46,594 nt of DNA from Syntrophomonas_A sp050258735 (GTDB lineage: Bacteria > Bacillota > Syntrophomonadia > Syntrophomonadales > Syntrophomonadaceae), in contig JBLMZJ010000121.1 of the NCBI GenBank assembly GCA_050258735.1, forward strand, positions 1 through 46,594. The letters run 5' to 3'. The first letter of the stretch is position 1, and the number at the start of each line of letters is the position of its first letter. A program made the position numbers and the translations under genes. The notes beneath the pieces are model-generated. The model had not been told where the DNA came from. It did no database searches and saw only the letters and a program-made list of their open reading frames with translations. Shown here one piece after another: positions 32,238 through 39,985 of the stretch.

Positions 32238-33410
32238 CTAAGACAACCGTCCCCGCGACATCCGCTTCAAGGTCCGGCCGGCCCAGGGGGTATAGATATC
32301 GATGGCCCCTTCCGGGCAGAGCTCCTGACAACAGTAACACCTTATACAGCGGTTGTAGTCATAGACCGGAGCATTTTCTCCGGCGTCCCCGGGCCAGTTA
32401 ACAGCGGTCGGCCGTAAAGGGCAGGAATTTATACACAGACCGCAGCTGATACAAGACTCAGCCTGTATCTGCGGCCGGGGATTTACCGCGTTGTTCCACC
32501 AGGTGCTGCGTATGGGCAGGGAACGCGAACTCCTGAACTGGATGCCCCCGGGCAGTTTCAGCTCCTTGAGGCTGTCACCCAGCACGGTGATCTTGTCTTC
32601 AGTAAACCATCCTAATCCGGCTTCGGCTCCGTATTTGACTGTGGGCACCTTCTCCGGCGCTACTCCGGCCAGGCGGCACATGGTAGCATCCAGGGCTACC
32701 GGGTCCGTTGACATGATAAGTATCCCTCCTCGACGCGGGATGCCGCCGCGAGGGCCATTGCCTTCCATCAAAACGATTCCGTCCATGACATAGACCCGGG
32801 GGTGCAGGTAAAGATCGAGGTCCACCAGCATACGGGCAAAGTCCTCTACACGAGGGAGTTTGGCATGAAAGGCCCCCTTATTGAAACCGACCACGCAGCC
32901 GAACTGGTTCTTTACCGCCCCGGTCAGTTGGGTCAGTCCATGGGTCTTCATCTTGGGCAGGCTTATTATAGCATCACATTCGGTCACCGCCCGGGCTAAT
33001 ACATAGGTACGCTCCTGAAAATGACCCTTGAAATTAATATTTTGACCTTGTCGGAAATCGGCCAGTGGCAGTCCCAGCTCTTCGGCCGCCGCCATCAATC
33101 CGGCTCTGGCAGCCGCTTTCTCCGGGGTGCTGATCGCTGGAGAATCACCAAATGCCGGTTTTATGCCATGCTGGATCAGGCCCTCCGCTACCGCTTTGAA
33201 AACGGCCGGATGGGTGGTGACTGCCCGTTCCGGGGGTTCAGGGGCCAGCAGGTTGGGCTTGAGCAGGACCCTTTCCCCCGGTTTTACCAGGGCCGGCCAG
33301 CCTCCCAGCAAGCTGATGCCCTGATCGATCTTCTCCTTGACCCTGGCGTAGTCATAATCACTGCAAGACAACAACACCACGATGGAGTTGTCCTTCGACG
33401 ATCTATTCAA
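32238..33410 (-). CDS. DUF362 protein with C-terminal 2[4Fe-4S] ferredoxin domain
   Basis: A 390-residue protein. Residues 1-~280 are DUF362 (KPNLLAPEPPERAVTTHPAVFKAV, KMKTHGLTQLTGAVKNQFG, STDPVALDATMCRLAG). Residues ~315-380 have two ferredoxin cluster motifs, CISCGLCINSCP and CIRCYCCQELCPEGAI. The family is frequent in anaerobes; its redox partner is unknown. The start TTG at 33410 has GAGGTG 6 nt upstream; GTG at 33419 would overlap it. It is the first gene of the string leading to the methyltransferase, cupin, MBL and PgeF genes. Confidence 0.9.
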   Translation of the reverse strand: MNRSSKDNSIVVLLSCSDYDYARVKEKIDQGISLLGGWPALVKPGERVLLKPNLLAPEPPERAVTTHPAVFKAVAEGLIQHGIKPAFGDSPAISTPEKAAARAGLMAAAEELGLPLADFRQGQNINFKGHFQERTYVLARAVTECDAIISLPKMKTHGLTQLTGAVKNQFGCVVGFNKGAFHAKLPRVEDFARMLVDLDLYLHPRVYVMDGIVLMEGNGPRGGIPRRGGILIMSTDPVALDATMCRLAGVAPEKVPTVKYGAEAGLGWFTEDKITVLGDSLKELKLPGGIQFRSSRSLPIRSTWWNNAVNPRPQIQAESCISCGLCINSCPLRPTAVNWPGDAGENAPVYDYNRCIRCYCCQELCPEGAIDIYTPWAGRTLKRMSRGRLS

Positions 33411-33643
33411 AACTGTCACCTCGTATCATTCTGCCTGGAATCTATAACAAGCTTACTTCATTATCCCAGAAATATTATTAAGGCGACCATACTTGAGTCA
33501 TCCGGTTTTATGGCGTCATCGATATGCCTTCATCTAAACCCCTGCCATTTTTACTATTTTATCACAATTCAGTTTGCTGGTTTGTTTATTGCTTTGACAA
33601 AAATGTAAAGAATGTTTTCGGCACGGGAGAGACTCCTGCCTTA

Positions 33644-33679
33644 AAACTAAAGGACCTCTTTAAACAGGTCCTTTAGTTT
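33644..33679 (-). terminator. Terminator after the small wHTH gene
   Basis: ACTAAAGGACCT pairs with AGGTCCTTTAGT around a CTTTAAAC loop. A run AACTAAAACTTAA-like tail makes it A/T-flanked on both sides. It is a few bases beyond the stop at 33685. Confidence 0.8.
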
Positions 33680-33684
33680 CTAGG

Positions 33685-33861
33685 TTATTTGGGTTCCCAG
33701 TAGCACTTCTTGGGTGAGCTTATTTTCTCGTCTTTCTTGAGCTGGGTCATGACCTTGTCTACCTCTTTTTTGTCCAACCCGGTCAACTCAGCGATCTCTC
33801 CTGCTTTCAGGGGTTTGCCGGCTTTTTTCATGGCATCCAATACGCTCTTGGTGGTGTCCAT
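33685..33861 (-). CDS. Small winged-helix protein
   Basis: A 58-residue protein that is almost only a winged helix: SVLDAMKKAGKPLKAGEIAELTGLDKKEVDKVMTQLKKDEKISSP. It resembles the small DNA-binding proteins common in Clostridia and Archaea. The ATG at 33861 has AAAGGAG 8 nt upstream; the in-frame GTG at 33870 overlaps that site. It has its own terminator and is divergent from the lipoprotein gene at 34028. The target is unknown. Confidence 0.83.
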   Translation of the reverse strand: MDTTKSVLDAMKKAGKPLKAGEIAELTGLDKKEVDKVMTQLKKDEKISSPKKCYWEPK

Positions 33862-34027
33862 GGCATCCACTCCTTTTAGCTGTATTTTGTTGAACTATGG
33901 TTACTAAAAATATAAACCAGAAAAATGGCATAATCCAGTACATTTTCACTCTTATTTCGATATCTTCACCGGCCCGCGATGGATTATAATGGTAACATAT
34001 GTAAAGCATCACTTGGAGGATAGCTGC

Positions 34028-34957
34028 ATGAAAAGAACCTTAGCCTATTATCTCCTGATCATATTGGTAATAACCGTGGCCGGTTGTTTGCCCGGGGGTT
34101 CCGATAAGACCAGATCCGACTCGGGAAGCCCGGCAGCTTCGGCCGGAGTTGGTCAGGGCAAAGGGCTGCCCGGCAACCGGGCTAAAGCTCCCGATCTTAA
34201 AGAATATCTGGTCTCGGCAGATACCATCAACCTGGCCGGGGCGATCCACGTAGGCCATGATAAATTCGATATCCATATGGATCTCAAACCCGCTGCCGGC
34301 AAGATACCCGGTCTGGATGACCCGGAATACATGAGCAGCCTACTTATCACCACCGGCAAGGAAGAAGCGCGTTATACCGGACAGTATTATTATGACCGGG
34401 CTAAAACCGCCATCAAGGTAGATGCCTTGCTCTATCAGAGCGGTTACCTGGCGATAGTGGAATATGACAGCGAAGGATCCTTCAACGGCAGCTTCGGGGG
34501 ATTTGTCAGCGGCGCCGGCTGCACCGGTGTATGGCGGGACAAGGACGGCGGTTCGCCCGACCCCTTCAATTTGTGGGCGGTAAATGCCCCCCCGGCGGCA
34601 AACGGCCTGACCAGGCTGAATCAGGGCCAGATGGGAGAATACCAGTGGAAAGACCTACGTGAAGAGTCTTATGGCGCCTGGCTCAGCATCCCCGTTGCGG
34701 CAGACGACTGTTTCTGTTTCCGCATCGAAGGCTATTGGCGTGACCACAACGGTATGGTCGACGGGGTGGCCTTTTTCAGCGACGACACGCAAACTAAAGC
34801 GGTCTTTATCAATCCAGATGATGGTCTGAAAATGGATTTCCTGTTCAAGGACGGGCGGGTCCAGGTCACCAGTAATGACCTTATCTCTAACTATGCCGGA
34901 GTAAACGTCTCACTTACCGGAAACTTCGAAAAACAGAAAGAACAGAAAGCTAATTAA
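34028..34957 (+). CDS. Lipoprotein of unknown function
   Basis: A 309-residue lipoprotein with the lipobox VITVAGCLPGG after a 16-residue signal. A Ser/Gly/Ala-rich linker to residue ~45 is followed by ~260 residues with no recognised domain and few cysteines. Strand patterns (TINLAGAIHVGHDKFDIHMDL, YLAIVEYDSEGSF) suggest a beta-rich fold. The ATG has GGAGG 8 nt upstream and a TATAAT about 50 bases upstream. Its stop overlaps that of the convergent lipoprotein gene. It is one of three lipoproteins in 34028-36342. Confidence 0.8.
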   Translation: MKRTLAYYLLIILVITVAGCLPGGSDKTRSDSGSPAASAGVGQGKGLPGNRAKAPDLKEYLVSADTINLAGAIHVGHDKFDIHMDLKPAAGKIPGLDDPEYMSSLLITTGKEEARYTGQYYYDRAKTAIKVDALLYQSGYLAIVEYDSEGSFNGSFGGFVSGAGCTGVWRDKDGGSPDPFNLWAVNAPPAANGLTRLNQGQMGEYQWKDLREESYGAWLSIPVAADDCFCFRIEGYWRDHNGMVDGVAFFSDDTQTKAVFINPDDGLKMDFLFKDGRVQVTSNDLISNYAGVNVSLTGNFEKQKEQKAN

Positions 34958-35484
34958 TTTTCATTCACCGGGGGTTTTGCCTGCACTTGCCGCCACTGCC
35001 CGACAGTCATCGGACTGCCGCCAGTCAGGTTTTCCACCAGTACCTCAGTGAGGTCCTTTTTCACGTAGAAGCTGTTCCAGCGGCTGGTGTGGGTACCCAG
35101 GTCACTTCCCACATAGATGCAATAGTAATCGCGGGTCAGCGTGTCTGATGATTGGGGGTCGGGGGCAGCATCGATCCGTATTATCAATCCACAGCCGGCG
35201 TTGCCGCTTTGGTTATAGCTCTCTACATTTTCCCGAAATTCCCTGACCTCCGGCACTGCCTTTTCCAGATAGATCAGGATCCGCTCTTCTTCGTCCAGTT
35301 GCTCCTGAGTACTGATCTTCCCTATCCTGGCATCAGCCCCGGGATCAGCCTTCGCATTGTTTGACGATGAGGTCTGAGCTGGATCTTGACCGGATCTGCC
35401 GACTCCGCACCCGCTCAAGGCAAAGATCATAGCCAAAATGAACAGCCCCAGACTGATTTTTTTCATTCCGCACGGCATTCCCAT
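34954..35484 (-). CDS. Lipoprotein of unknown function
   Basis: A 176-residue lipoprotein. The signal runs to LSGCG, followed by a low-complexity Ser/Asn/Asp linker and a ~130-residue domain with two cysteines (GCGLIIRI, DYYCIYVG). I do not recognise the family. The start at 35484 has AAAGGAG 13 nt and AGGGA 6 nt upstream; ATG at 35466 just before KKISLGLF is an alternative. Its stop overlaps the stop of the convergent gene by 4 bases. Confidence 0.78.
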   Translation of the reverse strand: MGMPCGMKKISLGLFILAMIFALSGCGVGRSGQDPAQTSSSNNAKADPGADARIGKISTQEQLDEEERILIYLEKAVPEVREFRENVESYNQSGNAGCGLIIRIDAAPDPQSSDTLTRDYYCIYVGSDLGTHTSRWNSFYVKKDLTEVLVENLTGGSPMTVGQWRQVQAKPPVNEN

Positions 35485-35694
35485 TGCTTATCCCTATCTC
35501 CTTTAAGAACCCGGTAATTTCAGTTTATCAAACCAGCTGTCAGATTCCCAGGAAAGCTTGGCCTGCCTATAAACATATGATAACATTGATGGCACATATT
35601 ACTAGCCACCTTTGCCGGTCTGAAGCAAGCGGGCCGTAGTTTTTTTCGTATTCTCTTTTAGGACCAACCTATTTTAAGAATGGAGGCAGCAGCC

Positions 35695-36342
35695 ATGAAT
35701 CTCCGCAAATTGTCACTAATGATACTATTGATTTTGTTTGTCTCGCTCCCTTTGACCGGCTGCAATAATAATAAGGAGCAGCCTGCGCCTTCCAAGACCG
35801 GTGATAATGCCGTCACTCAGGAAAAGACACCTTCGGCCCCGGGTGACCCAGAGAAGAAACGTCAACAGAAGGCGACAGTCTTACTGCAGGACATCGAGAA
35901 GCAAGCCCGTCAAGGCAAGGTTCCCGGCTGTGATTATGCAGTTAAGACCGCGGTGCTCGAAGATGTGTTAAAGGCCTGGGGCCAACCGGACAAAAGCGAA
36001 TATCTGCCCGCCGCCAAGGGCACCTTTGTCACCTACTCCGGCCATGGCATCGTATTGGGCTATAACAAGGGGATGCAGGTTTTCGATATCAGGTCTTACG
36101 ATAAAGAACTCAATGTGATCGGCCCCTCGGACCTTATCCGGGTTTATGGCAAGGCTGCCGTCACCCGTTCCTTTGATGACCAGCAAATGATAGGTTACGT
36201 GGTAAGTGACGAGTTCAGGATCAGGTTCATCTTCCCTGCCCCAACTAAGAGCGAACCGGACCCGGGGCTTGACCATCTCGCGATCCTGTATCCGGCCGGC
36301 TCGGTCAACTCTATGGCCGACGACCCTGGCGTGGAATGGTGA
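35695..36342 (+). CDS. DUF4309 (YjgB-like) lipoprotein
   Basis: A 215-residue lipoprotein with lipobox LPLTGCNNN. After a polar linker, residues ~60-205 match DUF4309/YjgB: VLEDVLKAWGQPDKSEY, AKGTFVTYSGHGIVLGYNKGMQVFDIRSYDKEL and DLIRVYGKAAVTRS. YjgB of Bacillus is secreted and of unknown function. The start at 35695 has GGAGG 8 nt upstream; the in-frame ATG at 35680 overlaps it. The VOC gene follows after 35 bases on the same strand and may be co-transcribed. Confidence 0.85.
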   Translation: MNLRKLSLMILLILFVSLPLTGCNNNKEQPAPSKTGDNAVTQEKTPSAPGDPEKKRQQKATVLLQDIEKQARQGKVPGCDYAVKTAVLEDVLKAWGQPDKSEYLPAAKGTFVTYSGHGIVLGYNKGMQVFDIRSYDKELNVIGPSDLIRVYGKAAVTRSFDDQQMIGYVVSDEFRIRFIFPAPTKSEPDPGLDHLAILYPAGSVNSMADDPGVEW

Positions 36343-36377
36343 TATTCCGGGGGAAATGATCAGGAGGGGGGTTAAAT

Positions 36378-36857
36378 ATGAGAATCGATTTCTCTTCTTC
36401 GGTGATAATGGTAGAGGATATAGCCAGGTCACGGAAGTTCTATGAGGAGGTACTGGGCCAGGCGGTTATTATGGACAACGGCCCCAACGTGATTTATCAA
36501 GGGGGTTTTTCCATCTGGCAACGTGACGCTGCTCTGGGCATCATCTTTGCAGGCTCCTCACCACGGCCAGTCAAATCGATGCCTCCGGTACTGGAGCTTT
36601 ATTTTGAAACGGCCGAATTGGATGAGGCCTGGACCAGGTGCAGTCCGCATCCCGATCAGGTGATCCATCCCGTCATCGAACACCCCTGGGGGCAGAAGGG
36701 ATTTCGCATCTATGACCCGGACGGCTTTATAATCGACATTTCCGAACCGCTGTCAGTGATGGTCAAACGCTTTCTGGCGCAGGGTCTCACCATAGCAGAA
36801 ATCGCCGACAGATCCGGTGTCCCGAAAGCTGATGTTCTTGCCCTGGCGGATGGATAA
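36378..36857 (+). CDS. VOC (glyoxalase-fold) protein with C-terminal HTH-like tail
   Basis: A 159-residue protein. Residues ~1-120 form a VOC fold with two beta-alpha-beta-beta-beta modules (SSVIMVEDIARSRKFYEEVLG and GFRIYDPDGFIIDISEP) and the likely metal-binding glutamates in LELYFE and IDISE. The last ~35 residues, VKRFLAQGLTIAEIADRSGVPKADVLALAD, look like a short helix-turn-helix of the kind found in resolvases and small regulators. That tail is seldom attached to VOC enzymes. The ATG follows AGGAGGGGGG. Confidence 0.82.
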   Translation: MRIDFSSSVIMVEDIARSRKFYEEVLGQAVIMDNGPNVIYQGGFSIWQRDAALGIIFAGSSPRPVKSMPPVLELYFETAELDEAWTRCSPHPDQVIHPVIEHPWGQKGFRIYDPDGFIIDISEPLSVMVKRFLAQGLTIAEIADRSGVPKADVLALADG

Positions 36858-36864
36858 TGACCAA

Positions 36865-36893
36865 AAAAATCGCCGCCTGTAGCCTCAGGCGGC
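36865..36893 (-). terminator. Terminator of the zinc alcohol dehydrogenase gene
   Basis: GCCGCCTG (36872-36879) pairs with CAGGCGGC (36886-36893). On the minus strand the stem is followed by GATTTTTTT, 57 bases beyond the stop at 36951. Confidence 0.85.
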
Positions 36894-36950
36894 AAAAGCC
36901 AAATTATTTGAACATGAATCCTGTGTGATACAGGAGAGGAGACAGATTTA

Positions 36951-38009
36951 TTATTTCTTATACGGGGTGACGATCCATTTCAGGCAGTTGTCCTTCTTGC
37001 CGCCGAAGATATCATAGCCTTTGACGATATCATTCAATGGTGCACGATGAGTGCAGAGGAAATTGGTATTGATCTTCCCGCCTGCAATGAGTCTGATCAG
37101 TTCAGGTATGCGATTGGCATTGACCAAACCCATATTTATGCTGATGTTTTTGATCCATAAGGTATTCATGGCCAGTTCCTGCGGTTTTTCAAATACTCCG
37201 ATCAGGGAAACATGACCACCGGGTCTAACGGCATCGATCGCCATATCAAAAGTCGGTTTGAATCCGTTGGCTTCTATGGTCGCATCAGCACCCCGGCCCC
37301 CGGTCCTCTCTCTAATAGCATCACCAACGTTGGCCACATTCAGGGGATTGATCCCTACGTCGGCAATACCGTTCTTGACGGCAAAATCCAGGCGATCCTG
37401 ATTGATATCAACGGCGATAATTTCGGAAGGGCCCCACAGCTTGGCGGTAGCCATTGCGCACATCCCTACCGGGCCGCCGCCCATGACCGCAACCGTATCG
37501 CCGGGCTCGATGTGGGCGTTTTCAGAACCATAATAACCGGTGGAAAGGATGTCGCCTACAAAGAGTACGTCTTCTTCAGTCAACCCATCCGGAATGGTGA
37601 ACATGCCCAGATTGGCGTGGGGAACGCGGACGTATTCGGCCTGACAGCCGTCGATCATGTAGCCGAAGATCCAGCTGCCGGTGGTGCAATGGGAATACAT
37701 TCCCCGTACACAATAGAAGCATTCTCCGCACTGGGTCACGCAAGATACCGCAACCTTATCTCCTACTTTGTTGTTCCGAACCGCCGGGCCTACTTCCACG
37801 ACTTCTCCGACGAATTCGTGGCCGATGACCCTTCCTGGTGCTACTTCCGGCATGCCTCCATGCCAGATATGAATGTCGGTCCCGCAAATGGTGGATGTGG
37901 TCACCCGTACGATGGCATCATCCGGTTCGATTATTTTAGGTACAGGTACATCCTCCAGCCCTATTTTTTCAGGTCCACGATAAACCAATGCTTTCATAGT
38001 GTCTGCCAT
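36951..38009 (-). CDS. Zinc-dependent alcohol dehydrogenase (MDR family)
   Basis: A 352-residue medium-chain alcohol dehydrogenase. Catalytic zinc ligands are in STICGTDIHIWHGG and VIGHEFVGEVVEVG. The structural zinc site is CGECFYCVRGMYSHC. The Rossmann motif is VAVMGGGPVGMCAMATA, with Asp at VDIN, which favours NAD. It resembles isopropanol/threonine/secondary alcohol dehydrogenases. The start at 38009 has TTGGAGG 8 nt upstream. Its ~400-base leader holds two tandem conserved RNA elements, each with a terminator (38105-38413), so expression is probably controlled by antitermination. Confidence 0.92.
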   Translation of the reverse strand: MADTMKALVYRGPEKIGLEDVPVPKIIEPDDAIVRVTTSTICGTDIHIWHGGMPEVAPGRVIGHEFVGEVVEVGPAVRNNKVGDKVAVSCVTQCGECFYCVRGMYSHCTTGSWIFGYMIDGCQAEYVRVPHANLGMFTIPDGLTEEDVLFVGDILSTGYYGSENAHIEPGDTVAVMGGGPVGMCAMATAKLWGPSEIIAVDINQDRLDFAVKNGIADVGINPLNVANVGDAIRERTGGRGADATIEANGFKPTFDMAIDAVRPGGHVSLIGVFEKPQELAMNTLWIKNISINMGLVNANRIPELIRLIAGGKINTNFLCTHRAPLNDIVKGYDIFGGKKDNCLKWIVTPYKK

Positions 38010-38104
38010 TCTAAAATACCTCCAATATCTTTTTTGTTTGTCTGCTCTGTCTAAGATCTCCAACCGGCATTATTCTGCACATCACCTCTCCCCGTATTTG
38101 GTCA

Positions 38105-38206
38105 AAAGAAAAAGACCAATAATCTTACGGTCAAATAAAGCCTAAATCCATAAGAGTACTGGTCTTCCTCGAAGCCACCTCAGCGGTTTCTTCCCGATCC
38201 ACCAGG
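38105..38206 (-). promoter_or_regulatory. Candidate riboswitch, element B, with terminator (nearest to the alcohol dehydrogenase)
   Basis: Minus-strand RNA. A conserved block (38206-38160) begins CCTGGTGGATC and ends GAGGAAGACCA. CTGGT at its 5' end can pair with ACCAG at its 3' end to close an aptamer-like domain. ACCAG is also the 5' arm of a terminator (GACCAGTA...TATTGGTC-like, then TTTTTCTTTT, 38164-38105). The two folds exclude each other, as in transcriptional riboswitches. It is ~95 bases upstream of the gene start. Confidence 0.65.
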
Positions 38207-38313
38207 ACTATGCAGTTGTATAAGTTAATAAGGTTTTAGTCTAAAGGTAGAAAAAACAAAAATGAATTTCAAAACCACCTTCCGGCGATTATGAAAATTT
38301 CTTATTCCCTAAG

Positions 38314-38413
38314 AATAAAAAAGCCAATATTTCAACGATAGCTGCAATCCTCTACCGATAAAATATTGGTTTTCCTCGAAGCCACCTCAGCGGTTTCTTC
38401 CCGATCCACCAGG
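38314..38413 (-). promoter_or_regulatory. Candidate riboswitch, element A, with terminator (tandem with element B)
   Basis: Minus-strand RNA. The conserved block (38413-38367) is identical to element B over the ~44 bases from TAGTCCTGGTGGATC to CTTCGAGGAA. The following hairpin, CCAATATTT with AAATATTGG and a CTTTTTTATT tail, is a different terminator sequence. Element A lies ~160 bases upstream of element B, so polymerase meets two gates in series. A TATAAT/TATAGT-containing promoter (with TTGACC) is just upstream, inside the 3' end of the DUF2294 gene. Confidence 0.65.
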
Positions 38414-38431
38414 ACTATACAATTATATACG

Positions 38432-38857
38432 TTATTCGGTCAATGTACGGTCAAATATCATCACATGGATCCAAAAATCGTTTTCCGGTACGATATCATA
38501 TGTTTGGTTGATGACCCGGGCTTGCAGCTTTTCCTCAAAATAAGGTACATTATCTACGGAGTGCTGCTGGGCTACCTGCATCCGGGCGGCTCGTACCACC
38601 TCACGACCAGCCGGTGTGGCCACGATATATATCTCCGGCTCAGTAAGGAACCTCTCGCCCCGGATGATCATCATATCTTCCCAGATCACGACCTTGGTGT
38701 AATCCACGCCTTTACCCAGTTTTTGTTTAAAGTATTGCTCCATATAGACCTTGATCTCATGTTGCATCTGACGCCGCTGTTTGTCATCCAGCTTCTTATG
38801 TGCCTCGATACTGACTACATTTTTACGTTTGGGATCTCCCTCAACTGGCAGAGACAC
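38432..38857 (-). CDS. DUF2294 family protein
   Basis: A 141-residue protein whose last ~115 residues match DUF2294 (YbcI-like): QMQHEIKVYMEQYFKQKLGKGVDYTKVVIWEDMMIIRGERFLTEPE and IYIVATPAGREVVRAARMQVAQQHS, then VENDFWIHVMIF-like end. The function is unknown. The start is taken as GTG 38857, where TTGGAG lies 8 nt upstream; a longer frame to 38911 would be read out of the preceding terminator hairpin. It is preceded by element C, so it shares its control with the alcohol dehydrogenase. Confidence 0.8.
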   Translation of the reverse strand: MSLPVEGDPKRKNVVSIEAHKKLDDKQRRQMQHEIKVYMEQYFKQKLGKGVDYTKVVIWEDMMIIRGERFLTEPEIYIVATPAGREVVRAARMQVAQQHSVDNVPYFEEKLQARVINQTYDIVPENDFWIHVMIFDRTLTE

Positions 38858-38886
38858 AGTTTTCAACTCCAATCCCGACTGTTTAT

Positions 38887-38987
38887 GAAAAAAAAAGTCC
38901 AATATTTCCACGGCAGTTCATGGCCCCCCACCGATAAAATATTGGTCTGCTTCGGGGCCACCCTTAGGTTTCCCCTTAATCCACCAG
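38887..38987 (-). promoter_or_regulatory. Candidate riboswitch, element C, with terminator, before DUF2294
   Basis: Minus-strand RNA. CTGGTGGAT, GGGGAAACC, GGGTGGC, CCGAAG and AGACCA (38987-38943) line up with elements A and B with about two thirds identity and one fewer base. The terminator CCAATATTT/AAATATTGG with nine Ts (38946-38887) follows. The next start codon downstream is the DUF2294 gene at 38857. Divergence in the middle with conserved ends and block order supports a functional RNA rather than a recent duplication. Confidence 0.6.
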
Positions 38988-39107
38988 CTATTAATCTGCA
39001 TATAATAATAATTGATTTATTATCTACTCGCAACAACATTTTGTGGTAATTAAAAGATATTATTAATAATGATTGCCCCATAAAATAAACCCGTAAAAAT
39101 TGTATTC

Positions 39108-39845
39108 CTAAGTACTCATACCGCCGTTTACGCCGATCACCTGACCGGTAACTGCCGCGGCAGCATCTGAGAGAAAATACATTACCGGCTCTACCACCTC
39201 GGCGATCTCTACCCTCCGTCCGATAGGAATGCCAGATACCGGCAGCCTTGCTTCTTCCGGCTTGCCGCCGGCGCCGCGGGTACTGCCGGGAGCAACCATG
39301 TTGACGGTGATACCATGTCCTATCTCCTCGAGGGCCAGGGTCCGGGTAAAAACGGTCAGGGCCGCCTTATGTATACCAAAGGGGCTCAACCCCGGCGTGC
39401 CCTGGATATAATTCTTGGAAGAAGCACCCAGATTTACGATCCGCCCAAAATGCTGACGGCGCATATAAGGGAGAACCTGTTTGCAGAGAAAAACCGGGGC
39501 ATTAAGGATCAGGTGCTGTGAGGCAAACCACTCATCCATGCTCATATCATAGATTGTCTTAAAGATGTCGCCGCCCACATTATTGACCAGGTAATCGACC
39601 CGCCCAAAGCGTTCCGCTGCCTGCTTCACGAAAATCTCCATGCCTTCGTCATCGGTAACATCTATTTTTTCAATCATGCAATCGACCCCGGCCTGCCTGG
39701 CTTTTTTCTCGATGATCGATGCAGCTTTCTTATCACGATGATACACAGTTGCCACAGAGATGCCTTCCCCTATCAATCGTTCGAAAATCCCCCGACCAAT
39801 GCCCCGGGTGGCTCCGGTTACGATGGCTGCTCGTCTTTCAGTCAA
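39108..39845 (-). CDS. Short-chain dehydrogenase/reductase (FabG-like), catalytic Tyr replaced by Phe
   Basis: A 245-residue SDR. The cofactor loop is VTGATRGIGRGI and the NNVGG motif (residues 88-92) is present. The catalytic Ser is in NLGASSK (142-143) and the Lys is Lys160, but the YxxxK tyrosine is Phe156 (FGIHK). The C-terminal end is VTGQVIGVNGGMST. The fold is intact, so it may be inactive, use another acid, or bind ligand only. The start is TTG at 39845 with a weak ribosome site. It is upstream of element C and the DUF2294 and alcohol dehydrogenase genes on the same strand. Confidence 0.88.
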   Translation of the reverse strand: MTERRAAIVTGATRGIGRGIFERLIGEGISVATVYHRDKKAASIIEKKARQAGVDCMIEKIDVTDDEGMEIFVKQAAERFGRVDYLVNNVGGDIFKTIYDMSMDEWFASQHLILNAPVFLCKQVLPYMRRQHFGRIVNLGASSKNYIQGTPGLSPFGIHKAALTVFTRTLALEEIGHGITVNMVAPGSTRGAGGKPEEARLPVSGIPIGRRVEIAEVVEPVMYFLSDAAAAVTGQVIGVNGGMST

Positions 39846-39925
39846 TGTTTAGCACCCGCCCTCAGTTATTTCTTCCCTGATTTGGCTTCTAATTCATTCT
39901 AATTGATACCCAGAAATATGGGAAG

Positions 39926-39962
39926 GAAAAATAAACGGGGCACAAAACCCCGTTTATTGTTT
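39926..39962 (-). terminator. Terminator of the diguanylate cyclase gene
   Basis: AATAAACGGGG (39930-39940) pairs with CCCCGTTTATT (39948-39958). On the minus strand a T-run (TTTTTCC) follows. It lies ~25 bases after the stop at 39986. Confidence 0.88.
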
Positions 39963-39985
39963 GAATTGATCTCAAAAATCTGTTG

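Noticed and set aside
38367..38413. Elements A-C as cyclic-di-GMP, TPP, glycine, SAM or T-box riboswitches
   Set aside because: The conserved core of each class as I know it is absent; the elements are left unassigned.
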